IMG/VR virus record: IMGVR_UViG_3300042337_000070
Coordinates: 43,943 to 107,942 of that record
Length of the DNA stretch: 64,000 bases
Strand: one strand, 5' to 3'
Origin: a virus
The first letter of the stretch is position 1. Every line of letters starts with the position of its first letter. A program made the translations under genes and the position numbers. This document shows, in pieces, positions 23,020 to 30,864 of this stretch. Below the pieces are notes generated by a model that saw only the letters and a program-made list of their open reading frames with translations, was not told the DNA's origin and ran no database searches.

Positions 23020-23524
23020 ACCTATCGTATCGGAATGTAATGTCGCATGTAGGAATAGTATCAGCATCTACTTTAGTGTCGAAATTGATACCACTTAGAT
23101 TTGTGGGATGACAATTGAGGAACTTGATACGCATGTTAGGATTATTAGCATTTGTATTGATAGTTAGGTAACCGTCAAAGTAAAGGTTTGTGGCAGGCTT
23201 AATGATTGTCTTACGAAGATATTCTTCATATTCTTTAGGACGAGTGAGACCTTGCAACCACTTATATGTTTCTTCCCAAATTCGTAGGTCTTCATCAACT
23301 AATGCCGTGAGTGTTAGTGCTTCATATGCAAGTTTATCACCATGACGATATGTGGCAGAGAAAGGAGTAGGCACAGCAACCTCGGATGTTGATACACCAG
23401 GTAACACAACTGTCTGACAAAAATACTTCAAGAATGGCATGTCAGGAATAATGAACGTATATTTTGTAGTCTGTAATAGACTAGTATTCTCGGGTGTGTT
23501 TGCTGTATAAGGTTCTATGGCCAT
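22997..23524 (-). CDS. Tail-tube-fold virion protein (gp19/gp54-type)
   Basis: 175 residues. TKYTFIIPDMPFLKYFCQTV, VLPGVSTSEVAVPTPFSATY, HGDKLAYEALTLTALVDEDL and the end TCDITFRYDRFEIERL follow the tail-tube layout: an early LPG loop, a T/VxxLxDED strand-helix turn and a final strand with F-x-Y-D-x-F. It is a paralogue in fold, not identity, of the tube protein at 32812. Candidates are a gp54-type tube initiator, a tail terminator or another baseplate protein. It has a late promoter motif at 23543, so it is expressed late although it sits next to recombination genes. Confidence 0.62.
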   Translation of the reverse strand: MAIEPYTANTPENTSLLQTTKYTFIIPDMPFLKYFCQTVVLPGVSTSEVAVPTPFSATYRHGDKLAYEALTLTALVDEDLRIWEETYKWLQGLTRPKEYEEYLRKTIIKPATNLYFDGYLTINTNANNPNMRIKFLNCHPTNLSGINFDTKVDADTIPTCDITFRYDRFEIERLM

Positions 23525-23542
23525 GTTAGTCCTCCGTAGAGG

Positions 23543-23549
23543 TATTTAG
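23543..23549 (-). promoter_or_regulatory. Late promoter motif ACTAAATA
   Basis: CTAAATA on the minus strand, preceded by A, 19 bases above the start at 23524. Same variant as at 27066, 30866, 32798, 42686 and 45543. Confidence 0.6.
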
Positions 23550-23552
23550 TTA

Positions 23553-23581
23553 TTGTCAAAGTCCTTGTTTTACTATATACT
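23553..23581 (+). promoter_or_regulatory. Sigma70-like promoter for the homing endonuclease
   Basis: TTGTCA, 17 bases, TATACT on the plus strand, with GGAGG and ATG downstream. Confidence 0.75.
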
Positions 23582-23608
23582 ATGTTAGATTGCGAACGAG
23601 GAGGAACT

Positions 23609-24172
23609 ATGGGTATCATCTACTGCTATACAAACAAGAATACAGGCAAAAAGTATATTGGTCAAACAATTCATCCTGAGCAAAGAAAAGCTAATCATTT
23701 ACATGAGGCAACCGTAAAGGGATCAGATTACTACTTTCATCGCTCTATTAGAAAGCACGGATGGGATAACTTTGATTATGAGGTGTTGGAAGATAACGTT
23801 GAACAAAAGGACCTAAACGACCGAGAGAACCATTATATTGATATGTATGATACGTTATGGCCTAACGGATACAACCAGTGTCCTGCTAACTCATTAGACG
23901 AGACTGCTATTGAGAAAATGAGAAAAACTAAGAAGGCACGTTTTGCTGCTATGACTCCTGAGGAACGTAGAGCATCGGTTGAAAAGATGGTTCAAGCAAA
24001 CACGGGAAAAAAGGATAGCGAAGAAACACGTAGGAAGAAAAGCGAATCTGTGAAAAAATACCTTGCGAAGAATCCTAGAGTTATCTCCGAAGAAACCAAG
24101 AGAAAGACAAGCGAATCTATGAAGCGAGCTAGGCAAGAAAAGTTTTGGACAACGAAAAAGGGCGGGGAATAA
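23609..24172 (+). CDS. GIY-YIG homing endonuclease
   Basis: 187 residues, the only clear plus-strand gene. GIIYCYTN at 2-9 and KKYIGQT at 14-20 form the GIY-YIG core, with QRK (about 25) and E in NHYID as candidate catalytic residues. The C-terminal part has two NUMOD3-type basic repeats (DSEETRRKKSESVKK and SEETKRKTSESMKRA) for DNA binding. ATG at 23609 follows GGAGG. It sits between a tail gene and the capsid gene in the opposite orientation with its own promoter; its TAA lies in the loop of the capsid terminator. Free-standing endonucleases of this type commonly spread between related phages. Confidence 0.93.
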   Translation: MGIIYCYTNKNTGKKYIGQTIHPEQRKANHLHEATVKGSDYYFHRSIRKHGWDNFDYEVLEDNVEQKDLNDRENHYIDMYDTLWPNGYNQCPANSLDETAIEKMRKTKKARFAAMTPEERRASVEKMVQANTGKKDSEETRRKKSESVKKYLAKNPRVISEETKRKTSESMKRARQEKFWTTKKGGE

Positions 24173-24182
24173 CCCCGCCCTT
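24158..24182. terminator. Terminator of the gp23 operon, shared with the endonuclease 3' end
   Basis: AAGGGCGGGG (24158-24167) pairs with CCCCGCCCTT (24173-24182) over AATAA. On the minus strand the stem is followed by TTTCG, extending a run of five T, so it terminates gp23 transcripts. The loop contains the stop codon of the plus-strand endonuclease. A second small hairpin GGTTAG/CTAACC lies at 24188-24204. Confidence 0.8.
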
Positions 24183-24214
24183 AGTTGGGTTAGTTGTTCT
24201 AACCTTCTGATATA

Positions 24215-25600
24215 TCAGGTCAAATTTCTGACACGGAAAATGCGGTAGTAGATGTTGGCCTTACCAGCAACTTCTCTACCAGCAACCATGCCGTCACCGT
24301 CAGCGGTAGCAAATGGGTTTGCAACCATGCCGTAACGTGTCTTGAATCCAATCTTTGGCTGGAAGGTATCCTGACCGATTGCACGAACCATCTGTAGTGG
24401 AACGTATGGGCAGTAGAATAGACCAGCATCGAATGGGGATGTTCCCTTATAACCAACGGTTACAAGTTCGTCACCATTTGCTGAACCACCGAAGTAAGGA
24501 TCGATGTAAACCTTGATACGACCATGTAGCATACCAACGAAGGTGTTGCCAGTGTCGTCAACGGTTAGATCAGCGGATAGCTGTGGGGTGTAAGATAGAA
24601 CACCAGCCATGGCCATAGCGGAAGCAACGTCAGAAGAAACGATTAGGACGTTACCCTTACCACGACGGGTTGCCTTGGAGATAGCATTACATTCACGCTC
24701 AATGTGGAAGATTAGACCCTTGAACTTTTCAACTGACCAACGACCGTTTGAGTCGGTGTCAAGATCGAATGTACCAGCGGTTGTAACACCATACTGAGCA
24801 CCGATTGTAGCAGAACGATAGATTGTTCTGATAACTTCACGGTTGATTTCTGCTAGAATCTCTGTTGAGAGAATGTTAGCAAGTTCTGTCTCTGCGTCAA
24901 GACCGTGGATTGCCTTTAGGTCCTGTGCAAGTTCAGTGGTGTATTCTGCCTTTAGCGCACGGCTACGAGCAGTAACAGTAACCTTGTCGATGTTGAATGC
25001 CATTTCAGCGAAAGCATTAGCAGCACTGTCACCAAGTGCTTCTGCCTGTGATGTAGTCATACCACGACCAACACCAAATGCAGTACCGTCACCTGAAAGG
25101 TCAGCAACTGGATTTGTGTTAGCAGCGTCACCGAATGAGGTGTTTGCCCATGAAGTGCCTGCTGCACCACCGGTGTTACCAGCAGCGTTCTTAGCAGAGA
25201 ATGAAGTATTGGCTTCGAAGAATAGTGCTTCGTCGGTTGAACCTGCACCCTGTGCCTGCTGTGCCTTATAACGTGAACGCATTGCGAAGATTAGGCCGGT
25301 TGGACCGGTCATTGGCTGAACGCCGCAAACGTCATAAGCGATTAGATTTGGAAGGGCACGACGAACTAGGGAGATAAGAATTGGGTCGTATGAACCAATT
25401 GCTGTACCGGTACCTAGACCACCACCAGCGTTAGTTGGGGCAGCTTCGTTTAGAGTGCGGGACTCTTCGGCCATTGCCTTTTCCTGGTTCTCTAGAACGA
25501 CGGCTGTAACAGCACGACGATATGAGTCCTTGATTTGATTGAGACCACCGTGGTCCAGAACAGGAGCCCACTTCTTCTCAAGATTTTCTGTAAGATACAT
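24215..25600 (-). CDS. 23: Major capsid protein gp23
   Basis: 461 residues (T4 gp23 precursor 521). The N-terminal 52 residues are a helical propeptide ending SRTLNE, then AAPTNAGGG: an LxE prohead protease site like that of T4 gp23. Then DPILISLVRRALPNLIAYDV, CGVQPMTGPTGLIFAMRSRY, the conserved gp23 block, and FKTRYGMVANPFA near the end. Forms the HK97-fold hexamers. Follows gp22 by 34 bases and ends at the strongest terminator of the structural block. Confidence 0.97.
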   Translation of the reverse strand: MYLTENLEKKWAPVLDHGGLNQIKDSYRRAVTAVVLENQEKAMAEESRTLNEAAPTNAGGGLGTGTAIGSYDPILISLVRRALPNLIAYDVCGVQPMTGPTGLIFAMRSRYKAQQAQGAGSTDEALFFEANTSFSAKNAAGNTGGAAGTSWANTSFGDAANTNPVADLSGDGTAFGVGRGMTTSQAEALGDSAANAFAEMAFNIDKVTVTARSRALKAEYTTELAQDLKAIHGLDAETELANILSTEILAEINREVIRTIYRSATIGAQYGVTTAGTFDLDTDSNGRWSVEKFKGLIFHIERECNAISKATRRGKGNVLIVSSDVASAMAMAGVLSYTPQLSADLTVDDTGNTFVGMLHGRIKVYIDPYFGGSANGDELVTVGYKGTSPFDAGLFYCPYVPLQMVRAIGQDTFQPKIGFKTRYGMVANPFATADGDGMVAGREVAGKANIYYRIFRVRNLT

Positions 25601-25634
25601 TTTAGTTTCCTTCTTTCTTTTTAACTAAAGTTAA

Positions 25635-27044
25635 TTAACGTGGAAGAGTTCTTCCAAGAGCTTGAACGTAGCGGCCCATTGGTCCTTCGATGCTCTCTGT
25701 TAGAGACTGTGGATCATTGGTTTCTACGCTGTCTAGAACTGAATCATTCTTGACGGCTGTTGGAAAATAGTTCTCTTTCAATGTCTCGATTTTCTCGACA
25801 AATTCTTCATCACTTGTATAAGCGACGTTTTCTAGTAGACCAGCAAGCTTGTCTGCCTGAACGTCTGTTAGACCCTCACAAACAGAATAAATAAGTTCTG
25901 TCTTGCGAGCCTCAGCAATAATGCCGGATAGTTCGACACTGCGCTGAATTTCTTCATTAAGTTTTGCCTCTAGTTCCTCAACTGTTGCTGATAGTTCTTC
26001 AACTACGTCAACTGAGTCTTCTGGAACGTCAATGTAATGTTCTGCGAATAGGGCACGAAGACCTGAAATGAAGTCTTCTGTTAGTTCAGAGCGAAGTGCA
26101 GATTCAACGGCAACCTCATTCTCCTCGATCCACTGTTCGACAACGTAGTTTAGATAATCGTCAACGTTGGAAGCAAGTTCTTCCATGATTTCGTTGACTC
26201 TTTCTTCTAGTGTCTCAGCATATGCTTGTTCTAGGAGAGCAACTTCTTCTTCTAGCTTTGCCTTTACAGCAGCTTCGAAAATTGTTGTAGCCTTAGCATG
26301 GAACTCTTCTGAAAGGTTCTCACCTTCTAGTAGAGCGTTGACATGCTCAGTCATGTCTACTTCGTAATTCTCTAGTTCCTCAGCAATCTCTTCTGATTCT
26401 GTTTCTTCTGAAACAAATTCGAAGTTTTCATCAATAGCAGCTAGAATTTCTTCTTCGTTTAGACCAGCTTCAATGGCTTCTGCAATGAAGTCTTCTAGTT
26501 CTTCTGAAAGTTCTAGTTCTTCGTCGCACTTTTCCATCTTACCTTCGTGCTTGTCTTCCTTCTTGTCTTCTTTCTCATTTTCGTCCTCGTCATCCTTCTT
26601 GGACTTACGGGCTTCCTTGAGTGCTTTTAGACGTTCTGCAAGTGACATTGTGGTTGTTTCTTCAACTACTTCACCATCTTGCTCCATCTCTTCGGCTGCA
26701 AGCTTCTTTGTTGGTTCTGTGTTTGAACCAGAACCCTTTACTGATGTGTCTCTCTTCTTACCACCAGATGCCTTAGCACCTAGATTTTCTTTTGCTGTAG
26801 AAGTTGGTGTTGCTCCTCCAAGATCCTCTGCATGACCTGTTGGGTCTGGTGCACCTGGATTTGGATGACGACCTTCAACTGCCTTAGAGCTAGGACGTAG
26901 TGTCTTAGCATTTGCTGTGGATGCTGTAGAAGGATCGACAGGATTTGGGTTAGAAATCTTACCTGGGGAAACCTCAGGATAAGCACCCTCCTGTAGAGTC
27001 TTACCTTCTAGAACAGCCTTAGCTGCTTCTGTTAGTGATGCCAT
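25635..27044 (-). CDS. 22: Prohead core scaffold protein gp22
   Basis: 469 residues, longer than T4 gp22 (269). A Pro/Ser/Thr-rich, disordered N-terminal half, a very acidic Lys/Glu stretch (about 160-180), then long helical segments (ELSEELEDFIAEAIEAGLNE, HVNALLEGENLSEEFHAKAT, VEELEAKLNEEIQRSVELSG). Several LxE sites (LQE, LLE) fit degradation by gp21 during maturation. It is the scaffold around which gp23 assembles. Late promoter motif at 27066-27072. Confidence 0.85.
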   Translation of the reverse strand: MASLTEAAKAVLEGKTLQEGAYPEVSPGKISNPNPVDPSTASTANAKTLRPSSKAVEGRHPNPGAPDPTGHAEDLGGATPTSTAKENLGAKASGGKKRDTSVKGSGSNTEPTKKLAAEEMEQDGEVVEETTTMSLAERLKALKEARKSKKDDEDENEKEDKKEDKHEGKMEKCDEELELSEELEDFIAEAIEAGLNEEEILAAIDENFEFVSEETESEEIAEELENYEVDMTEHVNALLEGENLSEEFHAKATTIFEAAVKAKLEEEVALLEQAYAETLEERVNEIMEELASNVDDYLNYVVEQWIEENEVAVESALRSELTEDFISGLRALFAEHYIDVPEDSVDVVEELSATVEELEAKLNEEIQRSVELSGIIAEARKTELIYSVCEGLTDVQADKLAGLLENVAYTSDEEFVEKIETLKENYFPTAVKNDSVLDSVETNDPQSLTESIEGPMGRYVQALGRTLPR

Positions 27045-27065
27045 GTTTTAGATACTCCTTTTCCT

Positions 27066-27072
27066 TATTTAG
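27066..27072 (-). promoter_or_regulatory. Late promoter motif ACTAAATA before gp22
   Basis: CTAAATA on the minus strand 22 bases above the gp22 start, followed by AAGGAAAAGGAG. It would express gp22 and gp23 together. Confidence 0.65.
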
Positions 27073-27077
27073 TATTT

Positions 27078-27725
27078 TCAAAGTTTTGAAATATAGTTTT
27101 CAAAAATCTTCAAGGCAACTTTTTCAATGTCATGTTTAGAAGATTCACTGATAAGTTTTTTAGCATGATAATACTCTTGCTCTTTCCACTTACCGTTTTC
27201 AAATATCCATTCTTTACCTTCCATGATGCCTTGCACGAATGCGTCAGGTGCGCTAGGGTCTGCAACAATGTCTGCCGCTGTTGCTAACTTATAGTCGTCT
27301 TGGACTTGCTGATAACCATTGTGTGGACGAAGAGACCCTACGCCTCTTGTTGACACACCAAGACTTGCACCACCATCTAGTAGACTCTTAACTATCTTTC
27401 CGTTAGGAGTATCTAAAATCTTTGCTTTACCAATAAAGTTTGTTCCATCTGCCTTTAATGAAGTAATCATATGAGACACACGGTCTAGGTTGATTTGAGG
27501 ATTCTCAGGATGACCTAGCTCACCAAAGGCTCTGTTCTTTTGAACGTATTCGTTATTGTATCTTGCTGCTTCTTTTGATAGAACAGACATAGGATATACA
27601 CGACCGTTTCTATTCTGCTTTTCTGCTTGCATGAAGATGCCGGTGATAAAGTGATTCTTACCACCCTTACCATCGGATTCAACAAGGTACTTAACGTTTT
27701 GAATTTCTTCTCTAATAAGTTTCAT
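27078..27725 (-). CDS. 21: Prohead maturation serine protease gp21
   Basis: 215 residues (T4 212). Herpes-protease-like fold signature: GIFMQAEKQNRNGRVYPMSV, FGELGHPENP with catalytic His72, HMITSL, and GGASLGVSTRGVG with catalytic Ser near 125. It cleaves gp22, gp23 and core proteins at LxE/IxE sites. An ATAAATA motif at 27731-27737 overlaps its RBS region. Confidence 0.95.
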   Translation of the reverse strand: MKLIREEIQNVKYLVESDGKGGKNHFITGIFMQAEKQNRNGRVYPMSVLSKEAARYNNEYVQKNRAFGELGHPENPQINLDRVSHMITSLKADGTNFIGKAKILDTPNGKIVKSLLDGGASLGVSTRGVGSLRPHNGYQQVQDDYKLATAADIVADPSAPDAFVQGIMEGKEWIFENGKWKEQEYYHAKKLISESSKHDIEKVALKIFENYISKL

Positions 27726-27730
27726 AGACT

Positions 27731-27737
27731 TATTTAT
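27731..27737 (-). promoter_or_regulatory. Possible late promoter motif GATAAATA before gp21
   Basis: ATAAATA on the minus strand ends only 6 bases above the start codon and overlaps the AAGGA RBS, so a transcript from it would be nearly leaderless. Could be chance. Confidence 0.3.
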
Positions 27738-27741
27738 CCTT

Positions 27742-28281
27742 TTATTCTTCTAAACTATTTAAACCGGATTCAAGACCTTTTAGTCCGCCTCTGATTGCTT
27801 TACCGGCAAGTCCTGCCAAACCTGGTCTCTTATTTCTTCTTTGTGTATCAGACATCTTAGGTTCTTTATGATCAATATCACGACCCATTAAAGCGTTACG
27901 AAACTTTTGTGCTGGTGTTACCACTCTTCGATTAACAACTCTCTTTTTTGGTTGCTCAGAACCTTCTGGATATTTTACAGATGCTCTTACTGCACCAAGC
28001 TTTGGTTCTTTCTCGGCAGTTCTAGTAGCAGCATATGCTCTTTCTGCTTTTCTTTGATCAATCTTTGTTTTCCAAAACTCTCTTTTTTCAGCATCAGTCT
28101 TGCCAACTAGCGGACCAGACTTAGCACCAGTAGCACGATAACCTTGTAGTTCGTCCAGCTGCATGGAACGCTTTACTTCATAAAGTTTTTGTTCCATGAT
28201 AGAATTTAGTCTATCATTAAAGTGTTCTTCCGCACGAACAAAATTTTTATCAATAATGTTTTCGATGAGTTCTTTAGACAT
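27742..28281 (-). CDS. Prohead core-like protein, 179 residues
   Basis: MSKELIENIIDKNFVRAEEH then FNDRLNSIMEQKLYEVKRSM resembles the small T4 core proteins gp67/gp68 (a helix with ENI and NF/EHF, then EKLxExK). The rest is basic and low in order (KKRVVNRRVV, DTQRRNKRPG) ending in a Gly-rich amphipathic stretch. Position between gp21 and the other core genes supports an internal head role, possibly DNA-binding. The family call is moderate. Confidence 0.6.
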   Translation of the reverse strand: MSKELIENIIDKNFVRAEEHFNDRLNSIMEQKLYEVKRSMQLDELQGYRATGAKSGPLVGKTDAEKREFWKTKIDQRKAERAYAATRTAEKEPKLGAVRASVKYPEGSEQPKKRVVNRRVVTPAQKFRNALMGRDIDHKEPKMSDTQRRNKRPGLAGLAGKAIRGGLKGLESGLNSLEE

Positions 28282-28787
28282 TATGGAATTCTCGCTGGGT
28301 TGAATGCGTTAGGATCTCTTGTCTGTCCCTGATCATAATCTGTACCATCTTTCTTTAGATCGATGAATAGAGTGAAACCGTCACCAGATGCAACACCTGC
28401 GGCAGTATAAAGAATGTCACCTGTGCTGTTAGCAACATCTTTGATACCAATAGAGGCAGACAATCCTTCTGCATCAAAGTTATAATCAAACTGTCCATCG
28501 CCGATGCTAACGATACTATCAGTATTTGCACCAGCCCAAACTAGTGTGACGAAACCTTTAGACTTGAAATGTCCTTGTCCCCAAACACGCTTGATGGTTG
28601 TCTTATATACAGACTTTGGATGAGTATTGCTAGACATGATCTTACCATTAGCATTTAATGAATATGCTAGGTTAGAAACGTCTAAAAGAAGATTGTTGGC
28701 AGATGCAGTATCAACGGTTGCCACATACTTGACAACTGATCTTCTATTTGAGTCTACCAACTTTTGCTCTTGTATTACGTTTGCCAT
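28281..28787 (-). CDS. Probable virion protein, 168 residues
   Basis: MANVIQEQKLVDSNRRSVVK, YVATVDTASANNLLLDVSNL, IKRVWGQGHFKSKGFVTLVW, then beta-rich and Gly/Asp-rich sequence ending DPNAFNPARIP. A mostly beta protein of the kind found in the head region of T4-like marine phages. Overlaps the start of the core-like gene by one base. Possibly a head decoration or head-fibre protein; not established. Confidence 0.6.
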   Translation of the reverse strand: MANVIQEQKLVDSNRRSVVKYVATVDTASANNLLLDVSNLAYSLNANGKIMSSNTHPKSVYKTTIKRVWGQGHFKSKGFVTLVWAGANTDSIVSIGDGQFDYNFDAEGLSASIGIKDVANSTGDILYTAAGVASGDGFTLFIDLKKDGTDYDQGQTRDPNAFNPARIP

Positions 28788-28789
28788 TG

Positions 28790-30130
28790 TTATTTCCTAA
28801 TAGAGAAGTTTAACAGTTTCTTGAAGGACTCAAGGTCTTCGTTTAGCATACTTTCAACAATCTTTTTGTTTTTAGTATTAACCGAGTCATATACTTCAAG
28901 TATTCTTTTAGCCATACTTGTATTTAGGGTTACCGATCTTCCATTGATATTCATTTCATGTAATGTTTCACCGGAGTTAATCATGGAACGAATGTCAGAA
29001 ATTTTGTTTTCGGCAATAGATGCTATTTCTTTTTTTCTAGCAGCATCATATTCTTTACGCATAACGGTATTATGTCTAGACTTATCAATAGGAGAATCTC
29101 CACGGTTCATACCTGGTGTAGTTACTTTTGTCTTACTCTTTTTAATATCAGTGCTTAACATCTTTTCAGGTTGTTGATTAGATGCACTATTATCATTGCT
29201 TTTTTTCTGTTGCTTTGTCTGGTCTTGATCTTCATCAGATCCACCGCTTGTAAAGTTTTTTGTAAAGTTTTTGAAAGTTTTATAAGCACCATAAGCCTTG
29301 ATTGCTAAGTTAATCAAGTTCTCATTTTGTATTGTGCGCTTTTCTTCAAGTTTTGACTTAAACGATTCTTCGCAGTTCCAACGACGAAGCGCCTTGTTAA
29401 TGCGTGAATCAGGATCTCTTGCTGTCTTAGCAGAGGTAAGTCTCTTCTTCATTCCACCCATGCGAGAACAGAATGACTTACGGCGGGAGGCTCTCTTACC
29501 TGTAGGATTCTTCTCTGTAACTGCGGTCTTTAGTTTAGAACCCGGATTCTCACGACGATAAGCATTGACTGCCTTCTGTGACAAACCGTCTGTCTTATCT
29601 TTACGATTGACAGACTGCCAGTCTTCATGCATTTCATCTTTTGATTTATCATATGCTTTCTTAGCACCTTTATAGGCACCGTGAACCGCACCTACAACAC
29701 CACCAATTGCTGCACCAGGTTCGGCTGCAACGGCAGCGCCTCTATAGAATCCTTTAGCAGCACCATGAGCTGCGCCCTTAACGCCTCCCTTAACTGCTTC
29801 CCACTTAGCCCCTTCACACAAATCTAACTCTTCTATTGTGTCATAGATAGTTGCTTCATTGATGTTTAGATTGCCTGTAGGACCAAAAGGAATCGACAAA
29901 TACTTATCAACTGCCTTAGAGTAATATAGTGCTACCGTCTGATGATCAGGATACTTTCTATACGTTACACGCCTAAACATAAGCAACGTTGGCATGACTT
30001 GTGGAGAAGGTACATCAAATGATCTTGACTTTTGTTTAGAATCGCCTGTCGCTTCAAGCATAATCTCATCGGTACTAACCGATAAAAAGTTACTATTATA
30101 TTCTTCACGAATTTGCTTGAGCGTTTTCAT
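28790..30130 (-). CDS. Head-region protein with glycine-zipper segment and DUF6321-like domain
   Basis: 446 residues. N-terminal domain with MPTLLMFRRVTYRKYPDHQT; a Gly/Ala/Lys-rich helical segment near 110-155 (WEAVKGGVKGAAHGAAKGFY, AAIGGVVGAVHGAYKGAKKA) like glycine-zipper membrane-active peptides; a basic domain with NAYRRENPGSKLKTAVT and KRASRRKSFCSRMGGMKKRL (DUF6321-type); a Gln/Asn/Ser-rich linker; and a helical end. MLE-A and INE-A sites would suit gp21. Possible internal protein ejected with DNA or a core component. Function inferred only from motif and position. Confidence 0.65.
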   Translation of the reverse strand: MKTLKQIREEYNSNFLSVSTDEIMLEATGDSKQKSRSFDVPSPQVMPTLLMFRRVTYRKYPDHQTVALYYSKAVDKYLSIPFGPTGNLNINEATIYDTIEELDLCEGAKWEAVKGGVKGAAHGAAKGFYRGAAVAAEPGAAIGGVVGAVHGAYKGAKKAYDKSKDEMHEDWQSVNRKDKTDGLSQKAVNAYRRENPGSKLKTAVTEKNPTGKRASRRKSFCSRMGGMKKRLTSAKTARDPDSRINKALRRWNCEESFKSKLEEKRTIQNENLINLAIKAYGAYKTFKNFTKNFTSGGSDEDQDQTKQQKKSNDNSASNQQPEKMLSTDIKKSKTKVTTPGMNRGDSPIDKSRHNTVMRKEYDAARKKEIASIAENKISDIRSMINSGETLHEMNINGRSVTLNTSMAKRILEVYDSVNTKNKKIVESMLNEDLESFKKLLNFSIRK

Positions 30131-30139
30131 TTTTGATCC

Positions 30140-30298
30140 TTACTGTGCGAAATAAGAAGAGGCGATTTCTTTACGCTTTTCTTCAAGTTTTTCCATAGCC
30201 TTTTCCTGTAGAGCGGCCATGAAATTTTCTTTCATATCGACAAGGTTATTCTCTAAAATATTGTCAAGGGCTTCATTGACAAGTTCTTTAGTATCCAT
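30140..30298 (-). CDS. Possible internally initiated core protein, 52 residues
   Basis: In-frame ATG at 30298 with GAGG eight bases upstream would give MDTKELVNEALDNILENNLV and the rest of the gp67/68-like domain as a separate short protein, similar in size to T4 gp67 (80). This is an alternative start within the 236-residue gene, not a separate frame. Confidence 0.35.
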   Translation of the reverse strand: MDTKELVNEALDNILENNLVDMKENFMAALQEKAMEKLEEKRKEIASSYFAQ

Positions 30299-30850
30299 TG
30301 TAGTTTCCTCTTTTATGTTTTCTTTAGTAGGTTTCTTTTTACCAGACTCGATAAACTTCTTTTTGATAGCATTCGATAGAGTCTTAGAGGCAGCTTCGCC
30401 TCTTCTCCAACGAGCATTAGAAACCTTGCCGACTAGTTCTGCGGAGATTTCGTCAATCTGTTCTTCCTTGACAGGAACGCAATTAGGAACCATACGGTTA
30501 CCCTTTTTCTTTAGTCCTTTTGCTGTATACCCTTTCCAGCAAGTACCTTTAAGATCATTTTTTTCTTCCACTTTAGCAACCTTTCTGCTACTGCCTGTAG
30601 GATCTCCAATTATATAATCGGACTCAGGACTTGTAGAGATACCTTCTTCAATCTTTTTTAACTTCTTATAGTAATCTGGTTTTTCGCCTATGTGATCTCT
30701 AGCAATCTCACGGGCCTCTTTGTCACTTTTTGTGTGTTCTTTTTCTACTTTAGCACCTTGATCGATAAGTCTTCTAATCTGATCTAGTGAAAGATTCCAC
30801 TTCTTTGCCAATTGTGCTGCTGTTAATGTATTAACACTTTTAAGAGACAA
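30140..30850 (-). CDS. DUF5661-like plus prohead core (gp67/68-like) protein
   Basis: 236 residues. N-terminal WNLSLDQIRRLIDQGAKVEK and EHTKSDKEAREIARDHIGEK then PDYYKKLKKIEE follows the DUF5661 pattern; a middle KGTCWKGYTAKGLKKKGNRM motif with two Cys is common in T4-like phages; the last 52 residues (ELVNEALDNILENNLVDMKE, EKAMEKLEEKRKEIASSYF) match gp67/gp68 prohead core proteins. Lies just downstream of the portal gene, where T4 has 67 and 68. Late promoter motif at 30866. Confidence 0.7.
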   Translation of the reverse strand: MSLKSVNTLTAAQLAKKWNLSLDQIRRLIDQGAKVEKEHTKSDKEAREIARDHIGEKPDYYKKLKKIEEGISTSPESDYIIGDPTGSSRKVAKVEEKNDLKGTCWKGYTAKGLKKKGNRMVPNCVPVKEEQIDEISAELVGKVSNARWRRGEAASKTLSNAIKKKFIESGKKKPTKENIKEETTMDTKELVNEALDNILENNLVDMKENFMAALQEKAMEKLEEKRKEIASSYFAQ

Positions 30851-30864
30851 AATAATTCCTTTTA

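Noticed and set aside
26473-26835. Plus-strand Ser-rich open frame of 120 codons
   Set aside because: It is the reverse complement of Glu/Lys-rich gp22 (GAA/GAG read as TTC/CTC) with no RBS. Similar shadow frames at 6338-6742, 8385-8798 and 24843-25271 were dropped for the same reason.
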